From Calliopum simillimum (lineage: Eukaryota; Arthropoda; Insecta; Diptera; Lauxaniidae), in NCBI GenBank assembly GCA_951812925.1, contig OX638368.1, positions 2,046,001 through 2,110,000 of the forward strand: 64,000 bases of DNA, given 5' to 3'. Positions 11,601 through 24,800 of this stretch are shown here, piece by piece. The notes beneath the pieces are model-generated. The model searched no databases. It was not told the origin of the DNA and was given only the letters and a program-made list of their open reading frames with translations. Made by a program: the position numbers and the translations under genes. Positions within the stretch are counted from its first letter, which is position 1; each line of letters begins with the position of its first letter.

Positions 11601-14600
11601 ATTTGAGCAAGTACTACTAGATAAATTCGGAAAGTCACCTCCCATACGAGCAAAATTCTTAAAATGCTGCGTCAAAGGTAGTACGCTTACTAGCTTTTTT
11701 TTGTGTCCCGTGTTTTGCTAATATTTGTAATTTATAGAATTAAAGATTTGCCGACGTAGTGGAAAAATAAATTCTTTCGAACAAGACAAAAAGGAAACAT
11801 TGTTGCAGATTCGGTCACGTAGTATTTCTTCCAATGAAAACTGCTTCAGTACATAAATACATTGCACTAAAATTTTGTATGTTTGGTATAATAAGATTAG
11901 ATGAATTTATTAGGCAACCCCCTATAAAGTAAGAGGGTTTTCCAAAAATTCCGTAGCGATTGCCATGAAAGACAAATGCACGGGGGTTGCTTTGTATCAA
12001 TGGTGCCAGCACAAATACTCTCACTATACGTTCATTGAGTACTATGCTCCCCATGACAAGGAAGATAGTGCTGTGCAAGCAATGTGCTTTTATGCTATAT
12101 TTAACGTAAACATGTTGTGAATTATATCAGCCACTAATGCAAAAATTAGGGTTATGTATGCGTTTGAAAATATAGAATAACTTGTTTTTAATGTAAAAAA
12201 TCTGGTAAGGGTTAATTTTTTTTATAATGTTTTATATGTGTGGACTTTGCTAAAAAAAACTTAACTAATATCAGGGAAAAAAGCTTTAACGCATAACCTG
12301 TGTCGGTACATTTACTTCGCGCAGAATTAGTTGAGGTTATTTTGTCATATAGATATACTTACTTCTCTCTAATCTTGTTTTTAATTCGTTTATGAATTCC
12401 TTAATTGTTGGCTTTTAAAATCATTTCATATTGTAAAAATATCTAACTATGTGTCTAATTTTACTAACATTTTTTTGCGTTGAACTCTTTTTTTTAACTG
12501 CATTTTGCCGTTCCTGTTGCCTGCGCTTCTCTTTTAACGTTGTTTGGCATTTATTTCCTCAATTCCGAAATTTAATTTAGTATGCATCTCGTGCATATTT
12601 TTCTAGTTTTGTTGTTTGCAATAAATAAAAAAACAATAGTATTTAACATTAGCCAGCCGCATTATCTCTCCATAAAACAAACGTCACTAAAATAAAAAAA
12701 TATTTCTTTATGCAGTTAACTTTATTAGTTCAAGAATGTTTCCCTTTTAACATTAATCGGCGATTCTAAAGCTAATGGCCAATTAAACGTCAAAAAGTAA
12801 TCGATGTTTGTGACTAATAGGCAATAGTAAGATTTGCTGAAAAATTTGAAATTAATCCGTTAGATTCCACTTGATGAACAGCCATTATTTATTGCAGTAA
12901 ATAGCTAACATATTTTAAATTGTCTGAAACGCATTATCCTTTAGAATTCTTTACTAAAACTCATAATTTTGTAGGATGTTACTTGAATTTACTTATGTTA
13001 GTTTTTTACAAAATCAAGTTAAAAGTTAGGTATTCCTTAAAGTTCAATCATATTATGTATGCGTGCACTTTTATTTTCTGCTTGACCTGTTCCATGTATC
13101 GCAACGTGACTTGAATTTCAATGAAAAAAACTTATGAAAGAATTTTATAAACTTCGCTGTTGTCTCAATATTTGTTGCGCTGTCAACGTGACTTGCTTAG
13201 AAGGAATTGCAACAAAAAGAAAAGGATTTTGCGTCACAGTTCCTGCTACATACATATGTACATACTTTAGTAGATTTGTGGTTTATCTTCTATATATAAG
13301 TATATATAATATAATCTATATCCATAAAAATGTAGTGTGCGTGTGTTTGTCGCCTTATAATTTTGAAACCGCTTAACGGATCGTTACCATTTTCGCACTA
13401 TGTATTTGTTTTGTACTGCAGGTGGTTTATAGCTATGCTAAAGAGTATCGGGTGAGGGGGCGCTGTAGCCCCCATATAAAAATAACATTTAAAATGCTAT
13501 ATCTCTGCAGGTATTGCAGATTTTGTTATAAAACTTGATACGTGGCTACATGTTTTTACTGTCAATCAACGTGCAAAAAGTGGAGTGGATTAAGCAAGAG
13601 GGGGTATTGCATCTGTCACAAAAAAAATGACTGTTGGAATAGCAGCTTTTACTATAAAACTTGGTACATAAATATAAATAGTGTCAACCATTAGCCTTGC
13701 AAAAAATTGCAAGGATCGGCCATGAAATTGTTGCGCACGCTATATAAAAAAATTAGTTTAAATGATAAATCTCTGCACCAATAGCAGCTTTCGTTCAAAT
13801 TGAACTCATCGCGACACCTGTAAAAAAAGGGCAAAACAACGTTTGCCGGGACCGCTTGTTAAAATAAAATCTGTGGTGATAAGGAAAAACTGCTTAAGTC
13901 TGATTTTTTCGTTTTCCAGGAGATCACTTTTAAACTTTAAAGCTAATTCTGAAATTATTATGTAACCTCTAGTAAAATTTATCATTTTCCACAGAGCCTC
14001 TAGTGTTTAAGGGATAAATTGTTCCATCTTTTAATATGTAAATCGCTCAAATTAATGAGTTATTTCTGAAAATAAAACTTAAGCGGTTTTTCCAAACGAA
14101 AAAATAAGACTTCGCACAACCTATGTCCAAATAAGCTGTTTTTCCAAATTCAATATAATTTGAATTTCATGATATGTGAATATAAGATGTTTTTCCAAAT
14201 GCAATTCAATGAATTGTGAAAAATGTAAGCAATTCATTTGAGTAATAATAGTTTTATTTTCAAAGCTGTTAACTAAAAACTTTCAATAAACATAAGTAAC
14301 AATATTAATCAATAAAATGGAAATCTTAGTTTTCGTTCACTGTATCTTCAACTAAATCAGGATGTATGTCTGGTATTTCTTCGGTGACGAGATTGTTGTA
14401 AAATGAATAAAAACATGGTTCAATGGACCGGAATAGATTAATAAGATCTTTTTGCTTTTTTGACGAAATTTTTATTAAAGAAGGTAGTTTAGGTATTTCG
14501 GTGAGGTTTCCAGTATTAATACCTCTCTTGAGAATGTTAATTACTTTGAAAGGCTCCTGGTTGTCTAGAGAGGTTTTAAACTGTATATTACCAAAAGCTC

Positions 14601-17600
14601 TTTTTGAATACCGCAACCATTTCACGTCTTTCCACGTAAAGATTTTGGAATGTCCTTATTTCTCGAAATGAATTTTGATGTAGAATAGGAAGAAAAATTT
14701 ATGAAGTCTTCTGAACTCATGTCAACGACTTCAAATTTATTTCTCACTCCAACGCTTCTTACGAAATTATACCAATCGCGAAGATTGTGTATGTCCATAG
14801 TGTGGTCCAAATTTTGTATGGAGAAACCAAAAATGTTAAACAGTCAAGGTGCGCGCAACTTTTCTGAATCCTTAGATTCTGCTGATTACAAAAAGTGCTT
14901 TGGAACCAAAAAAAATTGCGTTTAGATATAACGCAACCAGCTTGAAGGTACTTTGTTAGGAATTTTTTAGTTTTTTAGTACTTTTTTTAGTTTAAGCGCT
15001 ATATCTTTTTAACCAGATAAGATATTTGCAAAAATTTAATTTAATTTTTATAAGAATATTTTGAGCCAAATTCTGTATCAATAATAGTTAATCTACTCTT
15101 TCCCAATTTTTTTAGCGGCACTTTAAACTTCAAAATTTGTTAATCTTTTGAGGTGTTTGCATATTCAAGAACCGATTTTTTTCTTATTTTGCTCTAGCAA
15201 ATTTTTTTTTATATTTTTATTTTTTTAGCATTAATTTATATATTAATCGACTCCAACAGCTAAGCCAAAAGCTTCACTTTATTTACTAAAAACCGTAAAG
15301 TTTAATTAAATTTATCCAAAAAAAAACTTTGAGCTTAAAATTTTGATATTTTCGATTGACTTGCTGTTTTGAAGGAATGTCATGATTCATGGCTCATGAA
15401 CATAGTGCTTAGAACTATGTAATAGAAAAAACAATGTTTTTATATCACTTTTCATTTCCTATATTTTACTGAAAAATCGCTTATCTGCTAATAAACATTA
15501 GATTCTGCAAAGAGAAAAACATCTTCAATACATTTAGTAACCTCATTTGCTCTTTTGAATTGCTTGGAAAAACCACTTAACTCACTTAAGAATAAATAAA
15601 CAAAAATAATTCCTCTGGAAAAATAACTTATCTCAAAATAATTTATATTGCAGTCAATTGTGTATCTTGGAAAAAACGCTTATGTCGATATAAGCTGTTT
15701 TGGCGTTGTTTGTTGATGAGTATTTCAACTCTATATTTTGATATGGAAAAATAACTTAAGTTGTTTTAAGCTCTTATTCCTTAACACAATTTCAAATACC
15801 TCAAATCATAGCCCGACTTAAGTTATTATTCCAAATGAGGTTGTACGTCTTAATGAGATAAGTCAAATTTCCCCCATCCATTGCTTTCCCAAAAATTAAA
15901 CAATGTTATTCAAATTTTGTTCAGGGATACTTTTGAATACTGCGAACGTCGTGGTGTTCTTAACTCAATTTTTGCTTAAGTCGACTTAAGCAGTTTTTCC
16001 TTCCTGCCACAGAAATTAAGAAAAATAATTTAGTTATTTTAATGATTAACATAAAAGTTGAGATTGTTAATACAGGCGTTCGAAATTTATAGTTAGTTTT
16101 ACTTGATATTTTTGATTGTCGTATCTCAGTAAATAAGTAGAGTAGAACGGGGCAATGTCGTGCACTCAACTTTGACATTCTCGTAAAGCCGTACATCTCA
16201 AGCGAATGCGACGAGTAAGCATCCGATCGAAAGATAATTTCGTTGGTTACATCCATGTGTAACAACATTTGTGTAGCGAGAAATTGTGTTTGTGTAAGTG
16301 AAGAAAAAAAAAATGTCCACGACATTACCCCCTCAAAATTTGTGGGGTAATGTCGTGCATTGTTTTTCCGAGTATAGTAAAGGTACCAAAATGTGTGAGA
16401 AATGATAGGTAGTGGTTCTATTAAAGGAGATTTAGCATTATCATGTATTTATTCATTAGTATACAAATGTGAAGTACATAATATGTTGTGTAGAGTAGAA
16501 CGGGGCAATGTCGTGCACTCAACTTTGACATTCTCGTAAAGCCGTACATCTCAAGCGAATGCAACGAGTAAGCATCCGATCGAAAGATAATTTCATTGGT
16601 AACATCCATGTGTAACAACATTTGTGTAGCGAGAAATTGTGTTTGTGTACGTGAATGTGCACGACATTACCCCAATGGTCGCTTTAAAGGTCAACTTCGA
16701 TAACTCGGTGAAGCCCAAAATTTTTTTCGAAAACCAAATACTTCTTTTGTTTGGCAGGATATTTCGTTTCAGAAAACACTTACCTGGTATATTTTCCCGC
16801 AAGGAAAATTATTTTTCTGACCCTATGAAAAAACACTTTTATCGTCCTGTAAGCGTGCGTTTTGAAAAAAAGGTTACTCTGTAGGGACCCAGTGTGCCAA
16901 ACGGACTCGTTTCGGATCCGTAACGGGTTCATATTTTCGTTCTTTTTATCCGTTACGGAATCCGTTACGTATCCGTTACTGATCCGTTTGCGGGAAGGAT
17001 TCCTAAAAAAAAAACGAATCGTTTTTTCTTCTTTTATGGATCCGTTTCGAACCTCCCAGTGTGCCAGACGGTTCAAATCTTCGCTTTTTTATCCGTTACG
17101 GATCCGTTACTGATCCGTTGGCGGGAGAGATTCCTAAAAAAAAAGCGAATCGTTTTTTTTTTTGGAATTTCTCCCGCAAACGGATCAGTAACGGATCCGT
17201 AACGGGTAAAAAAGCGAAGATATGAACCGTCTGGCACACTGGGCTGTAACGTACATCAAAAACGAATTCAAAACGGATTCGCTTTTAATAATGTTAATGC
17301 TGCTTATATAAAAAAAAGAAAACAGGGTGAAGCGCTTATTTTTAATTAAAAAAAACAAAATATCAAAAAAAAAAACAAATTACTAGCCCGGCCGGGAGTC
17401 GAACTCAGGCTCCCGGGGTATTACTCTTTCATACACGAGACGTTAGACAACTAGGCTATTGGCCGATATGATGTTTATTTAACTGATGTAGACTTATTTG
17501 ATGTTGAGATTAAAAGTGTGTATATTAAACAAATTTCTGTTGATTTTTATAAATATTCTGTGTTGTTTTTCTTCCCTTCTTTTGATAAAAAATGTTATAT

Positions 17601-18845
17601 ACTCAAATTTGGAATCAAAAACATTTTCTCAAACAGAGTTTGAAAAGTTTACAAAAAATCATACGCAATAAAATAAAAAGAAAAAAAAAAACAAATCAAA
17701 AATATTTTTTTTATCATAAAAATTAAATAAAGCAAATCCGTTTTGAGTTCGTGTTTGAAGTATTTACGGAATCGAAACGGATTTGCCCAGGTTCGAATCC
17801 TACCAGAGGTGGATTTTTACCCATTATTATACCCTACACCCAGGGTATATTCACTTTGTCCTTCCGTTTGTAACGCAGAGAAGGAGGCGTGGCAGGTATA
17901 GAAAAGTATATATATTCTTGATCAGCGTCACCTCCTGAGTCGATATAGCCATGTCCGTCTGTCTGGCTGGCTGGCTGGGTGGCTGGCTGGCTGGCTGGCT
18001 GGGTGGCTGGCTGTGTGTTGAAATACACTTTTTGGGAAAACTGAGCAAGATAATTCAATGAAATTTGGTACACTGCCTCCGTCGTCAAAGTTAGCTCGGG
18101 GGATTGAAATTGAGCAAAATCGGTCAACGGACACGCCTACCGCCCATACAAAAATTATATTCAAAATGCAATTTTAGGAGTATTTTTCACGACAATGCAA
18201 CCACAATACATATAAGTACTACGAATTGTAAGCGCAAGCTCTGATAAAAATTTGAGCGAATTCGGACAAGAGGGCGTGGCACCTCCCATATAAGCAAAAG
18301 CTTCAAAACGCTATACTGAAAGCGTTTTTTGAGATATTCGAACCAAATTTGACTCAGACACTAAGAATTATAAATGAAAGCTCTCAGCAAAAATTGGGTG
18401 AAATCAGACAAGGGGCGTGGCACCTCCCATATAAGCAAAAGATTCAAAATGCTATACTGAAAGAGTTTTTTGAGATAATCCAACTAAATTTCACTCTGAC
18501 ACTAAAAACTATAAATGCAAGCTCTGAACAAAAACTGGGTGTACTCGGACAAGAGGGCGTGGCACCTCCCATATAAGCAAACTTTTCAAAATACTGCAGT
18601 GTAGGGTATTTATTTTTTGGCCAGGCCAAAATTTACACCCTTACTAGTTTTTCTTCCTTTTTATACCCTACACCCAGGGTATATTCACTTTGTCCTTCCG
18701 TTTGTAACGCAGAGAAGGAGGCGTGGCAGGTATAGAAAAGTATATATATTCTTGATCAGCGTCACCTCCTGAGTCGATATAGCCATGTCCGTCTGTCTGG
18801 CTGGCTGGCTGGCTGGCTGGGTGGCTGGCTGGCTGGCTGGCTGGG

Positions 18846-18876
<31 letters not shown>

Positions 18877-21800
18877 GTGGCTGGCTGTGTGTTGAAATAC
18901 ACTTTTTGGAAAAACTAAGCAAGATAATTCAATGAAATTTGGTACACTGCCTCCGTCGCCAAAGTTAGCTCGGGGGATTGAAAATGAGCAAAATCGGTCA
19001 ACGGACACGCCTACCGCCCATACAAAAATTATATTCAAAATGCAATTTTAGGAGTATTTTTCACGACAATGCAACCACAATACATATAAGTACTACGAAT
19101 TGTAAGCGCAAGCTCTGATAAAAAACTGAGCGAATTCGGACAAGAGGGCGTGGCACCTCCCATATAAGCAAAAGCTTCAAAACGCTATACTGAAAGCGTT
19201 TTTTGAGATATTCGAACCAACTTTGACTCAGACACTAAAAATTATAAATGAAAACTCTCAGAAAAAATTGGTTGAAATCGTACAAGGGGGCGTGGCACCT
19301 CCCATATAAGCAAAAGTTTCAAAATGCTATACTGAAAAAGTTTATTGAGATAATCCAACTTAATTTCACTCTGACACTAAAAACTATAAATGCAAGCTCT
19401 GAACAAAAACTGGGTGTACTCGGACAAGAGGGCGTGGCACCTCCCATATAAGCAAAAGCTTCAAAACGCTATACTGAATGCGTTTTTTGAGATATTCGAA
19501 CCAAATTTGACTCAGACACTAAAAATTATAAATGAAAGCTCTCAGCAAAAATTGGGTGAAATCAGACAAGGGGGCGTGGCACCTCCCATATAAGCAAAAT
19601 TTTCAAAATACTGCAGTGTAGGGTATTTATTTTTTGGCCAGGCCAAAATTTACATCCTTACTAGTTTTTCTTTATATTATTTTTTAATTGCTAATAGGCG
19701 CATCAAAACTGTTTTTTTCTGTAAATATACAGCATTAACATATTTAAAAGCAAATCCGTTTTGAATTAGTTTTTACATAAGTTCCGGATTCGAAACGGGC
19801 CCGCACTGCGGAATTTATTTTTTTTTTTAATCGCTAATAAGCGCTTCAAAATGTTTTTTTTTTTTTATCTTAACAAAGCGTTTTGAATTCGTTTTTGATG
19901 TACGTTAAGGGTTCGAAATGGATCCGTTACCGCGGATAACGTTTTTTATACCTTTATGAACTCGTTACGGATTCGAAACGGATCCTCATCCGTTTTTGTG
20001 CACATTGGGGACGAACTGGTGAAAATTGCTAGTATTATATGCATAAGCTCAGTAGGTCAGCAGGTCCCTACCTTACAAACAGTTGGTAAATCATTCAATT
20101 CTTTGGGCTAAAACAGCCAGTGCACGGCATTACCCCCTGCACGACATTACCCCGTTCTACTCTAATAACGATCAAAAGACCAAATGAGTCTGAATATTTA
20201 AACTAAGTTTACTAGACATAAATACTATATCAAGTACCTATACATAAAGTTGGTATAAAATTTCTTCTCTAATTAGCTACTAAAACGAAATGTCTAAATT
20301 TCTGTATCAAAGAAGCTAAGAACTATGCATCGGTGATTCCACAATTTTGCGTCCCACTAATTTTCAACAAAAATATGTCAAAACTGGTTTTCAAATGATA
20401 TAGGTTATTAGCTTCTGACATTTTCCTAGTTTACTGACGTGCCTGGAGGGTCACTCTGTAGTTCGATTTGTAATTAAATCTGTTCGAATTCGAAAAATTG
20501 TTACTCTAAACTTCGTTTTTCGTATATAATTTTGCATTTTCGGTTTTGTTTTTTGACATTTGACAAACGGTGTTGCTGCTTTTCAAAAATATTTACGAAT
20601 GCCAATCCGAACAAACTAGGGAGTATGAATTGGATTTGGTAGTATTCGAATAGAAATGACTTCTGAATCGAACTACAAAGGGACCCCCTGAAGTAGTCAA
20701 AATCCCTGTACCGTGCTCGTTGTCAGCAACAAAAAATTTAATTCAGACCACGTTTAACTACTTTTTAGTTAAAAAACTAGAAAGTTTCATAAAAATTTCT
20801 TAAGACACGGTTATTAAATTAACTCTTTCCGTGAATGGAAGCTTATAACATTGGTTAAAATGCACCTTCACTGGAAAAGCATTTTGTCTTCACATTTTGA
20901 TCAATTCGGCTCTAATTTTACTAAAATCCCTGGATCATAATTATTGGAACTAAAGTTCAAAAAGTTGAACAAATTCATATTCCTGACAGGACCGTGCATT
21001 TGCATTTGCTTTTTCCTTTAGTGTGCACAACCCTGATTCCAGAATGTTTGTACTAAATGATGTCGTCGTTCAGAATTGATTATTAAGTTTTAATGTTGGT
21101 CTTCAACACAAAACATTTCGTAAATTTTTATTGTACAAAAAGGTATGCCGTGGTATAAAATCTCTCTTTTTTTCACACAATTTGTGCAATAGTACACTAA
21201 AATTAGTCAAAATATCATCGACAAAAATAACTAGTAAGGGTGTTACCTTTGGCCTGCACAATTTTAAAACCTATGCCGAACTAATGTTTAAACATGAATT
21301 CATATATTTTTTACTTATATGCAGATGTTTACATACTTCTTATATGTATTGTACATACATGCCCAAGAGGAAAAATTTCTAGCGCTTCTGATCCAAGCAC
21401 TTCAAAAGTGCTTGTCCCCATAGAAATTTAGAAGCACTATCACAATGATTTTTTATAAGGCTGCAGTAAGAACAACGTGAGTTCGAACCCAGCCCGAGAG
21501 ATTTTTTTTTTTACTTTTTTTTACTTTTTTTTGCTTTATTTTTTTTTTTAATTAAATATTTTTTATTCAACATCTTTAATTTCACTTTTCTATTTTCCTT
21601 TCTCTTATTAATTTACTTTTGTTTAACCAAATTGAAATTGATTACACAATGATTCCATATAAGGCTGCAGTAAGAACAACGTGAGTTCGAACCCAGCCCG
21701 GGTGAATTTTTTTTTTCGTTTTTTTATTTGTTTTTGCTTTATTTTTTTTTTTTATTAAAATATTTTTTATTCAACCTTTTTTATTTCACTTTTCTATTTT

Positions 21801-24800
21801 AATTTCTCATTTTTATTTACTTTTGCTTACTTGAATTGAAACTGATTGCACAATGATTCTATGTAATGCTGCAGGACAACATTTGCTTAATATACAAATT
21901 TAATACCTCTTCATATCATCGGGCGTTGGTGGAGCGGTCTAAAGGGTTGGTAAATGTAAGAAAAAAATATCTAGCACGCGGAGGGTCGTGGACTCAAATC
22001 CTGGCGCGGGCAGTTTTTTTTTTTTTTTCTTTTTTTTTCTTTTTTTAAATTTTATTGAAAAAACGCTTACCGCAGCATTACATATAAGCGCTTTAAAAAC
22101 TCTTTTTTGGTAAGGCTGCGGTAAGCTTTTGCTCGCTTACATCCTATGACATGCAATGTTAAAAAGAAAGTATTGTTCTTACGGAGCGGAAGCGCTTATT
22201 GGTGAAAAGGATGCACTTCAGAAGGGTTTTTGAAGCACTACTTTTCCCCTTGGGTGCATACAAGTTTGCTCGGCATAAACATGCATTTTCTGTATCCGTG
22301 ACAAGTTTATTGACCCAACTTTACTGCGTTTGCATTGCTGTTAATGTTTTTTCTGTATTCTCAATTGCCTTGAAAATACAAAAAAAAAAAAAAAAAAAAT
22401 GTATCAAAATAAAATAAAAATTAAACCCAAAGCGAACGATTATTTTTTTCTCGTTTGTTAGAATTTTATAAAGAAAAAAGATCTGAAGAAAAAAAAAACA
22501 GAAACTATTAAAAAAACAAAATAACTAAAATGATACTTAGGGTAGAAGTTACAATTTCCGTCGATTCATACAATAGCATTCGATCGTCATACCGTAATAA
22601 CTTTGTCCTGATAAAATGCAAAGTTTAATTTTTGACATTACAATATTGTGAAAGAGAAAACTCAGACGAATGCGATTAATACCGCTGGAAAGAACATGAA
22701 ATTTTTCAAAAAAGTTCATAATAATTTTTTTTGTTATCATCTAATTCGATTTCGATTCGAGATTTTGCTATCATATATTTGAATTTCCAGAATCGAAATC
22801 GAAAATTTTTTCAAACCTTTTCATCTAATTAGAATTTGATTAGAAAAATTTTCGATTTCCATCCTTATCATCTAATTCGATTTCGATTGGAACTAAATCG
22901 AATAGAGATTTTGCCATCATATTTTTTGACTTCCAGAATCGAAATTTTTGCAATCCTTTTCATCTAATTCGAATTTGATTGGAAAAATTTTCGATTTCGA
23001 TTCTTGAAGTCAAAATATATAATGGCAAAATCTCTATTCGGTCTAGTTCCACTCGAAATCGAATTAGATGATAAGGGTGGTTAATACGTTAGTTTTTTAT
23101 CTGTCGAACAAAACGAGTGGTGGCACTTGTTGCAGGAATTTTCTGACTTGCCAACACCGTTAATGGCTTAAAAGCACAGAAAACATTTAATTGAGACCAT
23201 AATTTCTGGGCTTCTTATTATACAATAAAATATTTTTTTTTAGTTGTGAAAATGATCCTAAACTTTTAACATTAAAAATTGTTGAAGTAACATCTCCACG
23301 CAAAGGTCCAACATAAAATTACTCCATCTATTGCGATCCTTTGCGATGCCTTTTTTTATCTTTTTCTACGATATTCTTGGATTCACTTATCCAACGACCT
23401 TTAAAAGGTAACTTTTGGTTTACTACGACCTCTACTGCCTTGCGGATTTCACTAAATGGCTTGGCGGCGAAGTTTACTGTGTGGTTTTTCTGGAGTATAT
23501 CCTATCCAACTTCAATTTATTCGTTAGCTGTTTGGTAAGGAGCAACTTTTCGTGCAATCATACCGCAAAACAGATTTCATATTTGTGTCAAAAATTCGAA
23601 CTCTCGTTTTTGGTGGAGATAACGCAGTTCAGCAAACCAATATTTGAGCCGTTCAAAATGACAATGGTGCAACTCCAAAACGAAGCAAAAGTAATGTCAT
23701 ATAAATTATGTGCCATAATGATCGGTTATTTGGTCGATATAATTTTTTCAACGTAATTTCAACAATTTCATATCATCAAGTAAATTTTTCGTGAAAACAG
23801 AAATCAATTTTATTCATCCCTAACAAAATCTCAGCCAAATGTTATGACATTACTTTTGCTTCGTTTTGGAGTTGCATCATTGTCATTTTCAACGGCTCAT
23901 TTAATACAAATATATCTTATATCTATTTAATACTTTCAGCGTTAACAGCATTTTCCATGTTTTTTTTTATTTCTACTTTGTACGCTTTTATTTATGCACA
24001 TATCTATAGGTATGCACACAAAGTGTTTGCTTATGCTACGAGTACAACTATGACAATGCAATTTATAATGCAAAGGCAAAAAGTGCATTGGCCAAATGCC
24101 TTTGAACGAGTGTCGTAATGCCATAACGACACGCCAAGATTGATGTAGCGTCTGTCTTATTCCTAGGGGAAGACGGGGTAGATTCGTACGGTTTTGACAG
24201 ATTTTTCAAAATATTTAGTATGCAGTTAAATAAGTACAATATTCGGCTTTTAAAGTAGTGTAAGCTAAAGACAATACGATTTATCAATTAAGAGTGATGA
24301 TAGATTTTCTGAAAATACTCCAAACGTACGAATTTGCCCCATATGCGGGGTACATTCGTACATAACGTGGGATATACGTGATACGGTAGATGCAGCAAGT
24401 ATGGCCATGAAGTCGTATGTGGTTCGAATGGAAAAGTATCCTATTAACCCTTTAACTGTTTAATTATTTTCCATCGAAGACGAGTATACTCGACATAAAC
24501 AGAAAAATGTTTCTGCCTATAAAATTATGGCAATTATGATCAAAAGTTGCGTGCTGGTTTTTTAAAAAATATATATTTTTATTCGATGTTAACAAACAAA
24601 ATTTATTTCATTGTTAAAAAAATATCACATAAAATCGTTTTGTACTTCCCCAGAATTTGTTATTTCAACTATTGTGAATTAAAATAAATAAGGTTGCCAG
24701 ACTAACGAAAATTCTAGAATGTACATTTTTTAAAAGATCTTTATTTGCCCTTTTTCAGGAAAAAAAATTACAGTTGATTCGTTTAATAATAATACGAATG

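Larger units (their letters stand above)
16898..20008. mobile_element. Foldback element with ATCCGTTACGG motif, split by two HINEs
   Basis: The ends CCAGTGTGCCAAACGGA and inverted CCAATGTGCACAAAAACGGA have possible GGAC duplications. The motif ATCCGTTACGGATCCG is repeated many times. Matching inverted arms (GGATTTGCTTTT/CAGCATTAACAT words) lie on either side of the HINE pair. Confidence 0.65.
16140..20162. mobile_element. Composite TIR element with GAGTAGAACGGGG ends and nested insertions
   Basis: The ends GAGTAGAACGGGGCAATGTC (left) and GAGTAGAACGGGGTAATGTC (right, inverted) are each flanked by TA. The word ACGGGGYAATGTCGTGCA and its complement recur (16155, 16340, 16510, 16660, 20125, 20140). 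A roughly 160-bp direct duplication (16137-16297 and 16492-16652) sits at the left end. Inside are a foldback (16898-20008) and, within that, two HINEs. Confidence 0.72.
21380..22265. mobile_element. Element rich in AAGCGCTT/AAGCACTT words with tRNA-like modules
   Basis: The left part (21380-21420) and right part (22185-22250) repeat AAGCACTT/AAGCGCTT and CTGCGGTAAG words in both orientations. The centre holds roughly 200-bp tandem units and three tRNA-like B-box modules followed by T-runs. Boundaries are uncertain. Confidence 0.45.

Noticed and set aside
13330..13865. Solo LTR or retroviral remnant
   Set aside because: No TG...CA ends, primer-binding site or polyprotein; the hairpin plus CTTGT end fits a decayed Helitron better.
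16780..17113. Overlapping frames on both strands of about 80-100 codons
   Set aside because: They translate the ATCCGTTACGG foldback repeat in both orientations; no domain.
17834..19038. Several minus-strand open frames rich in Ser-Gln-Pro-Ala repeats
   Set aside because: They read through the (GGCT)n microsatellite of the HINEs; the repeat period keeps frames open and the copies differ in length.
21920..22030. Functional tRNA-Leu or tRNA-Ser gene
   Set aside because: A- and B-box words are present, but the acceptor and T stems do not pair and no convincing anticodon loop is visible.
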